Part shown: positions 36,437-44,571 of the stretch, piece by piece
Layout: the number at the start of each line of letters is the position of its first letter
Position numbering within the stretch: the stretch's first letter is position 1
Origin: an uncultured Alphaproteobacteria bacterium
GTDB lineage: Bacteria; Pseudomonadota; Alphaproteobacteria; HIMB59; GCA-002718135
Assembly: GCA_902537325.1 (NCBI GenBank)
Contig: CACBAT010000009.1
Location: 1 to 64,000, forward strand
Direction of reading: 5' to 3'
Length of the DNA stretch: 64,000 bases
Translations under genes and position numbers: made by a program
Notes under the pieces: model-generated
Told to the model about the DNA's origin: nothing
What the model saw: the letters and a program-made list of their open reading frames with translations, nothing else
The model's database searches: none

Positions 36437-37876
36437 CTAAATTGTAACGTAGGGCGACGTCCCTCGATATTTTATATCTAATTTAAGTTCTTTATCAATT
36501 GGAGGAAAAGCTCTTTGCTGACATTCCACTCTAGGGCATATCCTACAAGAAACTCCAATTGGCATTTGTAATTTTTTATTATTTAGATCAATTCCTTCAG
36601 AATAAATTAAATCTTTAGCGTATTTCATATCACAACCTAAACCAATCGAAACAAAGCTTTTAGGCATTCCATGTTTTTCAATTCCTTTCTCAAAAGCTCT
36701 TGCGATACAAAAATATACTCGTCCATCTGGCATTTTAGATATTTGAGGATGAATTTTTCCAGGATTTAAAAAAGCAGTATAAACATTCCATCTAGGACAA
36801 GAACCTCCATGTCTTGGTATATGAATACCAGATAAAGAAAATCGCTTTGAGACATTTCCAGCAATATCTGTTTTTAAAAAGTGAAATGGCACTCCTTCGT
36901 TTCCAGGTCTTTGAAGATTTGTTAATCTATGTGTAACTTGTTCAAAACTACAAGCATAATGATGCATCAAAATTTCTACATCATATTTATGTAATTTAGC
37001 ACTCTTTAAAAAATCGTTATAAGGCATCATAAAAGCAGCAGCATAATAATTTAGTAAAGATAGTTTAAGCAAAGGTTCTACTTCTTCTGATTCGACGTTA
37101 TTATCTTTAATAACTTTATTGATAACATCATTAGCCTCTAAATAAGCAACTTGTGATGCTAAATGAAAGTTTCTTGATGTATAAGTTAACATTTCAGAAA
37201 GATAAAAAATCTTTGAATTTTCATCAAATCTTTTAACTATTTTTTCATCTTCGTTTATGGTTACTATTTTAACTTCAATTCCATGTTTTTCTTTAAGATA
37301 AAGTGATAATTTAGATCCAGAACCAATGTTAGGTCCAGTTTCAAGACCTATTTCTTTTCTTAGATTTTCAGAACTTACTTCTAAATCATGAAAGTAATTT
37401 TTATTTTCTTGAAGAATATCTGAAACAATTTCTACAGGTAGTCTTGTTGGTTTTTCAATTTGATTTGCATTGACATCCATCGTTTCAAGTCGATTTTGCA
37501 TATCTTCTTTAAAACTTTTAAAAGAATCATTTATTGTCAGTAATGCTTTAGCTATGTTAGGATTCGAACCAATAAAGTCACTTGTGTCATGATTGGTTAT
37601 CTTTAGATCATCAAAAATCTCATTGCTTAAAACATCCATTACGTCTGAAAGTAGTCGTTTACTAGATTCTGTTGAGAAGTCTTTAATTGATAAATCTAAT
37701 TTATCAGCTGCTTTAATTAGTAAGGAAAGTGGTATTTTTCTTTTTCCACTTTCAATTAAATTTAAATAACTAGGAGATATACCAATAGTTTTTGATAATT
37801 CAGCTTGTGAAAAACCTTTGCTTATCCTTTGTTTTTTTAACCTTGGGCCAAAATTTATGTCAGATTCAATATTCAT
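36437..37876 (-). CDS. XRE-family short-chain-fatty-acyl transcriptional regulator (ShcR/RamB-like)
   Basis: This 479-aa regulator has an N-terminal XRE helix-turn-helix (GPRLKKQRISKGFSQAELSKTIGISPSYLNLIESGKRKIP, residues ~11-50), a middle region with a degenerate IrrE/ImmA-like segment, and a C-terminal domain ending in CRICPRVECQQRAFPP, the zinc-like Cys cluster of the RamB/ScfR family. Known relatives respond to acyl-CoA and control acetate or propionate metabolism genes. Its ATG overlaps an 18-bp operator-like repeat that is mirrored before the facing small gene, so autoregulation is likely. Confidence 0.87.
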   Translation of the reverse strand: MNIESDINFGPRLKKQRISKGFSQAELSKTIGISPSYLNLIESGKRKIPLSLLIKAADKLDLSIKDFSTESSKRLLSDVMDVLSNEIFDDLKITNHDTSDFIGSNPNIAKALLTINDSFKSFKEDMQNRLETMDVNANQIEKPTRLPVEIVSDILQENKNYFHDLEVSSENLRKEIGLETGPNIGSGSKLSLYLKEKHGIEVKIVTINEDEKIVKRFDENSKIFYLSEMLTYTSRNFHLASQVAYLEANDVINKVIKDNNVESEEVEPLLKLSLLNYYAAAFMMPYNDFLKSAKLHKYDVEILMHHYACSFEQVTHRLTNLQRPGNEGVPFHFLKTDIAGNVSKRFSLSGIHIPRHGGSCPRWNVYTAFLNPGKIHPQISKMPDGRVYFCIARAFEKGIEKHGMPKSFVSIGLGCDMKYAKDLIYSEGIDLNNKKLQMPIGVSCRICPRVECQQRAFPPIDKELKLDIKYRGTSPYVTI

Positions 37877-37892
37877 TTACAAAATTTACAAA
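37875..37892. promoter_or_regulatory. Operator-like repeat overlapping the regulator start codon
   Basis: Read on the minus strand this is TTTGTAAATTTTGTAAAT, running straight into the regulator's ATG. It matches, in inverted orientation, the repeat at 37967-37984 at 15 of 18 positions. The internal TTTGTAAA pattern is repeated about 10 bases apart, as expected for a dimer on one face of the helix. It resembles in style the RamB box, which I recall only loosely. No Shine-Dalgarno is seen. Confidence 0.55.
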
Positions 37893-37966
37893 AATAATAA
37901 ATTCGAAGTAACTTTCTTTACATTAAAACTAAGAAAAACTCTAGTTTTTTTTTATTTTATTATGTA

Positions 37967-37984
37967 TTTGTAAAATCTGTAAAT
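37967..37984. promoter_or_regulatory. Operator-like repeat directly before the 59-aa gene
   Basis: TTTGTAAAATCTGTAAAT ends exactly at the ATG of the small gene (37985). It is the inverted partner of the repeat at the regulator start, about 75 bp away. The mirror-image placement at both start codons argues for one protein, probably the XRE regulator, controlling both transcripts. As with its partner, no ribosome-binding site precedes the ATG. Confidence 0.55.
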
Positions 37985-38164
37985 ATGAACAGTAAATTAA
38001 CAGAAAATATTAATAACCAAAAAGACAGCCTAGAGCAGAGTTCTATTGAGAAGAAGGTTCTTGAAGGATCTATAGACTCAAATTATGACCTTAATCTTGC
38101 TGATGGTATCGAAGCATACTACAGCGAAAGATACGGTTGGACTCTTAGAAGAAAAACAATCTAA
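37985..38164 (+). CDS. Small protein of unknown function, divergent from the ShcR/RamB-like regulator
   Basis: This 59-aa frame begins MNSKLTENINNQKDSLEQSS and ends DGIEAYYSERYGWTLRRKTI. It is hydrophilic, acidic in the first half and basic at the C-terminus, with no signal peptide or membrane segment. I do not recognise a family. Support for it being real: it fills an otherwise empty 308-bp gap, has balanced codon use unlike the flanking A/T runs, and starts right after an operator-like repeat shared with the regulator. A likely target of that regulator; no function is proposed. Confidence 0.6.
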   Translation: MNSKLTENINNQKDSLEQSSIEKKVLEGSIDSNYDLNLADGIEAYYSERYGWTLRRKTI

Positions 38165-38184
38165 TTAAATTAGATTTTTTCTCT

Positions 38185-39786
38185 CTAACTAGCTGTACTA
38201 TTTATTTGGTCGTAAGCTTTTTCAGCAATCATAATAGTTGTTGCATTTAAATTAGCACTAACAATATCTGGCATTACAGAAGCATCAATAACTCTTAAAT
38301 TTTGAATTCCATGAACCCTTAGGTATTGATCTACAACTGAAGTTTTGTCCTCACCCATTTTATTTGTGCATGATGGATGATACGCAGATTCAGATGTATT
38401 TTTAATAACTTCATCTAATTCATTTTGATTAGATACATTCTTCCCAGGCCTAATTTCTGTGCCAACATATTCTTTAAGTGCTTTTTGAGACAAAATTTTT
38501 TTAGCAATTCCTACACCTACTCTCATTTGTTTTAAATCGTCTTCATGCTTAAGATAATTAAATTGTATTTTAGGATCATCTTTATAGTTATTTGTTTTAA
38601 TTTTAACAAACCCCCTACTTTTTGGTCTATTTGGACAAACATGAAATTGAAAAGCTTCAAAATTAGGATTTTCTAAACCATGATTAATAACTAAGTAGGG
38701 AAAAAAATGAAATTGTAGGTTTGGGTGATTATATGATTTGTCAGATTTAACAAAACCTCCTAACTCTAAGTGTGAGTTTGCTAACCTACCTTTTTTAAAT
38801 AAAAACCATTTTGATCCTTCTATTGCTTGATAGAGAAAATTTGTTGCTAAAGAATGTAATGTTTCATTTTTTTTAGATTTATATTGAATATACATCTCTA
38901 AATGATCTTGTAAATTTTCTCCCACCCCAACTAAATTATTAATAACTTCTATTCCCAAGCTTTTAAGATATTTTTCATTACCTATTCCCGATAATTGAAG
39001 AATTTTAGGTGAATTAATTGAACCAGCACAAAGTATAACTTCTTTATTGGCTAAATAATTATTGGTTATATTTTTTTTAATCGTTTCAACACCAATTGCA
39101 GTTTTATTTTTAAAAAGAATTTTTTTAACATCAATATTATTTATTATTCTTAGATTTTTTCTATTTTGGATTGGCTCTAAATATGCCTTAGCAACACTTT
39201 GTCTTACACCTTTGTTTATTGTAACATCAAAAGTTCCAAAACCTTCCTTATCAATACTGTTAGAGTCATTAAATATTTTATATCCAGCTTCTTGTGCAGC
39301 TTCTAAAACTTTTTTAAATAGAGGATATTTTTTATCTATGTTTGATTTATTTACTTTTAATGGCCCCTCTTTACCTCTTACATTACTTTCATGAGACCAA
39401 GTTTCTAATTTTTTAAAAAAAGGTAAAACTTTTTCATATGACCAATCAGTTAAACCACTTGAAGACCATCTATCAAAATCCTCTTTATGACCTCTAGCAA
39501 AAACCATGCCATTATGTGATGAACACCCTCCAATCATTTTACCTCTTGGGCAATATAAAGATCTATTATTTAGAAATGGCTCAGGCTCTGTATAATATTT
39601 CCAATTATACTTTGGATCATGCATTACATATAGAAGTGCGCTTGGCATATCAACTTTCCAGGTTTTACTCGATGGACCAGCTTCTAATAAAATTACGGAA
39701 TTCTTTGATTGTGAAGACAATCTGTTAGCTAAAACACAACCAGCTGACCCTGCTCCAACAATGATGTAGTCAGCGTTTTTATCCAC
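38185..39786 (-). CDS. GMC-family FAD oxidoreductase (choline dehydrogenase-like)
   Basis: This 533-aa flavoprotein has the GMC fold: N-terminal DYIIVGAGSAGCVLANRLS, CPRGKMIGGCSSHNGMVFARGHKEDFDRW (the first GMC signature), VILCAGSINSPKILQLSGIG (second), and a C-terminal SAYHPSCTNKMG plus NLRVIDASVMPDIVSANLNATTIMIAEKA with the catalytic His/Asn region. The family includes choline dehydrogenase and alcohol oxidases. The nearby carnitine/betaine genes make choline or another alcohol plausible; the substrate is not fixed. Its end overlaps the SDR start by one base. Confidence 0.88.
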   Translation of the reverse strand: MDKNADYIIVGAGSAGCVLANRLSSQSKNSVILLEAGPSSKTWKVDMPSALLYVMHDPKYNWKYYTEPEPFLNNRSLYCPRGKMIGGCSSHNGMVFARGHKEDFDRWSSSGLTDWSYEKVLPFFKKLETWSHESNVRGKEGPLKVNKSNIDKKYPLFKKVLEAAQEAGYKIFNDSNSIDKEGFGTFDVTINKGVRQSVAKAYLEPIQNRKNLRIINNIDVKKILFKNKTAIGVETIKKNITNNYLANKEVILCAGSINSPKILQLSGIGNEKYLKSLGIEVINNLVGVGENLQDHLEMYIQYKSKKNETLHSLATNFLYQAIEGSKWFLFKKGRLANSHLELGGFVKSDKSYNHPNLQFHFFPYLVINHGLENPNFEAFQFHVCPNRPKSRGFVKIKTNNYKDDPKIQFNYLKHEDDLKQMRVGVGIAKKILSQKALKEYVGTEIRPGKNVSNQNELDEVIKNTSESAYHPSCTNKMGEDKTSVVDQYLRVHGIQNLRVIDASVMPDIVSANLNATTIMIAEKAYDQINSTAS

Positions 39787-40568
39787 TAATTCATTCTTTC
39801 AGTGTTTCCATCAACAGTCATGATTTGCCCTGATACATTTTCTGATGCTTCACTTAATAAAAATAAAGCCATTGAAGCAATATCTTCTTTCTCTACAAAT
39901 GCGTTTAAAGAAACCATTGATTCTAATTCTTTTCTTACTTTTTTATTTGAAGAATTTATTAATTTAGCTTTTGCATTTATTACCCTATCCATTCTATCGC
40001 CATTAACAGATCCAGGACAAATTGCATTCACACGTATTTTAAATTTTCCTAATTCAACAGCTAATGTTTTAGTTAATCCAATTACTGCCCATTTACTTGA
40101 TGCATAGGGTGAACGTTGAGCAAAACCAAATAATCCTGCAGTTGAAGATAAATTAATAATAGATCCTTTTTTAGCTTTTTTTAAAAATGGAATAGCAAAT
40201 TTTGCAAAATAAAAATGTGAACTTAAATTGGTTTTTATTGTCTTATCCCATTCATCTATTGAAATATTTTGAAGATACTTTGTAGGTCCTGCAATACCTA
40301 TATTATTTATTAATCCATCTATTTTTTTTAAGTTAGATAGAGATTTAAAATATTCTTTAATGTCTTTTGGATTTGTGCAATCTAAGTGTTTAGCAAATAT
40401 TTTATTACGATATTTTTTATTTGAATTTATTTTATCAATCTTTGATCTATTTATATCAGATAAATATACTTTTCCACCTGAATTGATTATTTTATTTGCT
40501 ATAGCAAAACCTAAGCCATCTGCACCAGCAGAAATAATATAATTTTTTTTACTAAGATTAATTTTCAT
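39786..40568 (-). CDS. Short-chain dehydrogenase/reductase (SDR)
   Basis: This 260-aa classical SDR has an N-terminal nucleotide site that is unusual: IISAGADGLGFAIANKI replaces the typical TGxxxGIG, with GADGLG at the key loop. It keeps NNIGIAG, the catalytic Ser and the YASSKWAVIGLTK Tyr-x-x-x-Lys pair, then VNAICPGSVNG. It sits between the GMC oxidoreductase and a small unknown gene on the same strand, all ending within a few bases of each other. The alcohol/ketone substrate is unknown. Confidence 0.88.
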   Translation of the reverse strand: MKINLSKKNYIISAGADGLGFAIANKIINSGGKVYLSDINRSKIDKINSNKKYRNKIFAKHLDCTNPKDIKEYFKSLSNLKKIDGLINNIGIAGPTKYLQNISIDEWDKTIKTNLSSHFYFAKFAIPFLKKAKKGSIINLSSTAGLFGFAQRSPYASSKWAVIGLTKTLAVELGKFKIRVNAICPGSVNGDRMDRVINAKAKLINSSNKKVRKELESMVSLNAFVEKEDIASMALFLLSEASENVSGQIMTVDGNTERMN

Positions 40569-40835
40569 TTATTGAATCTTATCTATCTCTTTTTTAGAAA
40601 TATATCCAATAGTTTTACCTTTATTGTCAGTAACTACTATTGTTAGGTTATCTTCAAGAATTTTATTTTTAAATTTTTTTAGTTTTATATTTTGGTTTAC
40701 TTTGTAAATAGAACCTAACGTTAAATTATTTTTATTAAAACTTTTTTCAATTATCATTATATTTTTTGCTTCTAGATAATCTATTCTATTTTCTTTGCTA
40801 GAAAACAAATTAAGTAAAAATTTAAATATATTCAT
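40569..40835 (-). CDS. Small protein of unknown function with a CBS-like C-terminal strand pattern
   Basis: This 88-aa protein is Lys/Asn-rich. Its last third, LTIVVTDNKGKTIGYISKKEIDKI, has the look of the second strand-helix of a CBS domain, but a full CBS pair is absent. The N-terminal 12 residues are hydrophobic (MNIFKFLLNLFSS). It lies directly upstream of the SDR (abutting) and 19 bp after the dipeptide ABC ATPase stop, so it is in the same run of genes. I do not recognise it and assign no function. Confidence 0.6.
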   Translation of the reverse strand: MNIFKFLLNLFSSKENRIDYLEAKNIMIIEKSFNKNNLTLGSIYKVNQNIKLKKFKNKILEDNLTIVVTDNKGKTIGYISKKEIDKIQ

Positions 40836-40854
40836 TAATTAAAATATAGATTTA

Positions 40855-42468
40855 CTAGGAAGATCTTTTATTCAGAAGATTGGTTAGCCAATCAGGATCC
40901 ATTTCTGGGACTGAAGACAATAAAAGTTCTGTATAATCAGGATACGGTGGATTCAAAATTTTACTTTTCAAACCTTGTTCCACTACCTCTCCTTGATACA
41001 TAACAACTATTTCATCTGAGATTGCTTTAACTGTTGCTATATCATGGGTTATAAAAATATAAGTTACACCAAGATCTTTTTGTAATTTTTGGAGTAATTT
41101 TAATATTCCTTCTTGAACAATTTGATCTAGCGCTGATGTCACTTCATCACAAATAATTAAATCTGGGTTAGCCGCTAAAGCTCTTGCAATGCATATTCTC
41201 TGTTTTTGGCCTCCAGATAATTCGGATGGTAATCTATCTAAAAAAGTTTCATCTAATTCAATCATTTTTAATAATTCAATAACTTTTGCTTCTCTTTCTT
41301 TCCCTTTTATACCTTGATAAAATTCAATTGGCCGTCCTATTATTTCATCAACAGTTTGACGGGGGTTCATTGCAGTATCAGGCATTTGAAAAATTATTTG
41401 AATTCTTCTTAATTCTTCTTTTGACCTTTGCTCAAGTTTTGGAGACAATTTTTTTCCATCAAAAATTATTTCTCCTTTTAATTGAGGAAGTAAGCCTGTA
41501 ATTACTCTTGCTGTTGTTGATTTTCCTGATCCACTTTCGCCAACTATAGCTACTGTTTTGCCTTTAGGAATATCTATAGAAACATTGTGTAAGACCTTCG
41601 ATGAGCCATATGCTGCATCAATATTTTTAATGGACAACATATAATCTTCATTTGTTTCTTCAGGCTTGATCAGTGATCTTACTGACCATAGAGATTTAGT
41701 GTATTCTTCTTTTGGGTTTGATAACATATCTCTTGTTTCAGCTTCTTCAACTTCTTCACCATATCGCAAAACTTTAATTCTATCAGCCATTTGAGCAACT
41801 ACGGCTAAATCATGAGTAATATAAATTGCTGCTGTATTAAATTTGTCTACTATAGATCTCATAGCAGATAATACTTCTACTTGAGTAGTAACATCTAAGG
41901 CAGTAGTTGGTTCATCAAATATTATTAACTCTGGTCTTGGTGACATAGCCATAGCAGTCATTATTCTTTGAAGTTGACCTCCTGATACTTGGTGCGGGTA
42001 TCTATCTCCTATATTTTCCGCATCTGGAAGCTGTAGTGATTCATAAAGTTGAACCGCATCTTTTTTTAATACATCAGTGGGATTTATCTTTAATCTATTA
42101 GCAGCACTTATTGTTTGATCCATTAATCTATGAGCAGGATTAAAAGATGCTGCTGCTGATTGAGCAACATAAGATATCTTAGTTCCCCAAATTTTTCTCT
42201 TTTCAAATTCAGTTAGTTTAGCGAGGTCTATGCCGTTAAAATTAATTTCTCCCTTTATAATCTTACAACCTGGTTGAGTATAGCCCATTGCAGCTTTACC
42301 CATAGTAGATTTTCCGGCACCACTCTCTCCTATTAAACCTAGTATTTCTCCTCTGTGTAAAGTCAAATCTACACCTTTTAAAATTTTATGCCATCTCTCA
42401 TCTGAAAATCCATCAATATGGATATTTTTCATTTCAAGCAGGAGTTCTTTTGATTTATTTGACGTCAT
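40855..42468 (-). CDS. Fused dipeptide/oligopeptide ABC transporter ATPase (two ATP-binding domains)
   Basis: This 537-aa protein joins the DppD and DppF halves in one chain. Domain 1 (about residues 8-265) has GESGAGKSTMGK, VSGGQLQRIMTAMAMSPRPELIIFDEPTTALD. Domain 2 (about 280-530) has GESGSGKSTTARV, LSGGQKQRICIARALAANPDLIICDEVTSALD. A C-terminal ILNPPYPDYTELLLSSVPEMDPDW is the usual oligopeptide-transporter tail. It powers import through the DppBC-type permeases just upstream, with an ATG overlapping the permease end by 14 bp. Confidence 0.93.
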   Translation of the reverse strand: MTSNKSKELLLEMKNIHIDGFSDERWHKILKGVDLTLHRGEILGLIGESGAGKSTMGKAAMGYTQPGCKIIKGEINFNGIDLAKLTEFEKRKIWGTKISYVAQSAAASFNPAHRLMDQTISAANRLKINPTDVLKKDAVQLYESLQLPDAENIGDRYPHQVSGGQLQRIMTAMAMSPRPELIIFDEPTTALDVTTQVEVLSAMRSIVDKFNTAAIYITHDLAVVAQMADRIKVLRYGEEVEEAETRDMLSNPKEEYTKSLWSVRSLIKPEETNEDYMLSIKNIDAAYGSSKVLHNVSIDIPKGKTVAIVGESGSGKSTTARVITGLLPQLKGEIIFDGKKLSPKLEQRSKEELRRIQIIFQMPDTAMNPRQTVDEIIGRPIEFYQGIKGKEREAKVIELLKMIELDETFLDRLPSELSGGQKQRICIARALAANPDLIICDEVTSALDQIVQEGILKLLQKLQKDLGVTYIFITHDIATVKAISDEIVVMYQGEVVEQGLKSKILNPPYPDYTELLLSSVPEMDPDWLTNLLNKRSS

Positions 42469-43375
42469 CTTTTAATCCGCTAGTAATGTAAAGATACCAA
42501 TCAACAACAAAATTAATTGATACACAAAGCAAAGCAATTGCAGCAGCTGGAATTAATGGTGTTAAACCTGCTGTTATATCATATTGCGCATATTGAATAA
42601 GTATTGCATTTTCCCTCACCATTGATGCCCAATCTGCTGAAGGGGGTTGAATGCCAATTCCTAAAAAACTTAAACTAGATATTGTAAAAATTATAAATAT
42701 GAACCTTAAACCAAACTCAATAATCAACGGTGAAGCTATATTAGGAAGTATTTCTCTGAAAATAATATATGATAAATTTTCACCTCTTAATCTCGCGACC
42801 TCTACATATTCTAGAACAACTTGACCAACAGCAACTGATCTTGATATTCTAAAAAATCTAGTTGACTCCAAAATTCCTAAAATGACAATTAAATTAAAAT
42901 TAGTAGGTCCAAAAACTGATAAAAGTATAAAAGTAAAAATCATTACAGGTATAGCCATAAGCGTGTCTACTATTCTACTTAATAGTTGATCTAAATATCT
43001 TCTATCCAGAGCAGCTATAATTCCAAATACTGTTCCAATTCCTAAAGCAATAAAAGTAGCTAATAAACAAATACCAATTGTATTTCTTGCAGCATAGATA
43101 ATGCGAGAAAAAATATCTCTTCCAATTTGATCAGTACCAAATATATGACCATCACCCCAAGGAGCATAAGCTACTGGGAATATTTCTGCTTCTCCATGTG
43201 GAGCAATTAAGGGAGCAAATATTGCAGCAAAAAAATATATAAATAGTACAATCATACCAAACCAAGCTGAGATTGGAGCTTTTGATAAGGCAATTTTTAA
43301 TCTTTCTAATCTAGTTCTTCTTTTAATTAAATTTGCAACTTCACTTTTTGCAGAATAAGATAAATTTTCACTCAT
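42455..43375 (-). CDS. Dipeptide-type ABC transporter permease, DppC-like
   Basis: Second permease of the oligopeptide-type importer, 306 aa. It has the N-terminal OppC-type helix, APHGEAEIFPVAYAPWGDGHIFGTDQIGRDIFSRIIYAARNT, then the EAA loop VEVARLRGENLSYIIFREILPNIASPLIIEF, and HxxDxxG-like FGTDQIGRD. The ATG overlaps the upstream permease stop in an ATGA arrangement, and the 3' end overlaps the ATPase gene, so the block is co-translated. Confidence 0.92.
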   Translation of the reverse strand: MSENLSYSAKSEVANLIKRRTRLERLKIALSKAPISAWFGMIVLFIYFFAAIFAPLIAPHGEAEIFPVAYAPWGDGHIFGTDQIGRDIFSRIIYAARNTIGICLLATFIALGIGTVFGIIAALDRRYLDQLLSRIVDTLMAIPVMIFTFILLSVFGPTNFNLIVILGILESTRFFRISRSVAVGQVVLEYVEVARLRGENLSYIIFREILPNIASPLIIEFGLRFIFIIFTISSLSFLGIGIQPPSADWASMVRENAILIQYAQYDITAGLTPLIPAAAIALLCVSINFVVDWYLYITSGLKDDVK

Positions 43376-44337
43376 TTGGGATATAGTAACCTTGGATTAG
43401 AAATAATTCCGATCAAGTCAGCAATTAAATTTAATATTACATATGTTGATGCAAAAATTAATGCACAAGCTTGAACAACGGGTAAATCTCGATTATAGAC
43501 TGATCCGACCATCAACCTACCAATACCTTGATAGTTAAAAACATATTCAACAACAACTGAGCCAATCAACATATAAGCTAAGTTTATTGCAATTACTTGA
43601 GAAATAGGTGCCCAAGCATTTGGAAGTGCGTGTTTAACAATTACCTCGTATCTAGAAGCTCCCGATAATTTTGCCATTTCAATATATTCACTTGATAAGA
43701 TATTTATTATCGCTGACCTTGTCATTCTCATCATGTGACCCATAGTAATTAATGTCAAAGTAAAAACTGGAAGAGCAGTCCTGTAAAATCTTTCAGCCAA
43801 AGTTGAAGCTTCATCCACATTAGAAATAGTTGGAAAAACTGGAAACAGTGTCGCTAGTAAAAGAATAAAAATATAGGCTGTAAAAAATTCTGGTGAAGAT
43901 ACGGTTACTAAGCTAACTCCAGTTGCTGACCTATCATAATAAGAGTTTCTGTATAATGCTGCAGAGATACCTAAGATTAAAGATAGAGGAATAGCCAACA
44001 TGGCGGCAACTCCTGTTAAAAATAATGTATTCTTTAATCTGGGGACAATTAAACCAACAACTTCTCTAGACCTATCACCTTGATCCCCTTGAACTTTAGA
44101 TCTTCCAGAGAAAGAACTACCAAAATCTCCTTGAAAAACATTTCCTAACCAATCAAAATATCTTGTTACCGGAGGTTTATCTAAACCCAATTCTGCTCTT
44201 AGGGCTTTTACTGCAGATTTTGTTGCACTTTGACCTAATATTTCCGTGGCAAAGTCTCCCGGTAAAAAAGAGAATGTACTAAATATTATTACCGAAAATG
44301 CAAAAACTGTAACGAGACCGAGGCTAAGCCTTAACAA
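43372..44337 (-). CDS. Dipeptide-type ABC transporter permease, DppB-like
   Basis: First permease of the importer, 321 aa from the TTG at 44337. It has the DppB pattern: an N-terminal membrane helix then FLPGDFATEILGQSATKSAVKALRAELGLDKPPVTRYFDWLGNVFQGDFGSSF, and the EAA loop YIEMAKLSGASRYEVIVKHALPNAWAPISQVI. The TTG has no good ribosome site. The same frame extends upstream to an ATT at 44370 placed 5 bases after GGAGG, so an AUU start adding 11 residues is possible. It is divergent from the binding-protein gene. Confidence 0.88.
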   Translation of the reverse strand: MLRLSLGLVTVFAFSVIIFSTFSFLPGDFATEILGQSATKSAVKALRAELGLDKPPVTRYFDWLGNVFQGDFGSSFSGRSKVQGDQGDRSREVVGLIVPRLKNTLFLTGVAAMLAIPLSLILGISAALYRNSYYDRSATGVSLVTVSSPEFFTAYIFILLLATLFPVFPTISNVDEASTLAERFYRTALPVFTLTLITMGHMMRMTRSAIINILSSEYIEMAKLSGASRYEVIVKHALPNAWAPISQVIAINLAYMLIGSVVVEYVFNYQGIGRLMVGSVYNRDLPVVQACALIFASTYVILNLIADLIGIISNPRLLYPK

Positions 44338-44571
44338 AATTGTTCTAAATATTGGATGAATTCTACTAATATTACCCTCCTTAAAGATACAATCTTAATT
44401 CTTAAAGTTTTGTCTAAATTAGGTCAACATGTAAGCTAAAATTAATAATTTATACGTTGAATTAAAACGTTATATATGTTTTTATATATTAACTTAAGTT
44501 TGTTTTTTGTTAAATTTCTAGAAATTATGAACAAAAATCTTAGGTTTTTGTTCAATTATAAGGGAGGACAA

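Noticed and set aside
44476-44571. Extended start of the Tat-type binding protein at 44476
   Set aside because: The added 32 residues break the signal-peptide layout, and the ATG at 44572 has a strong GGGAGG site.
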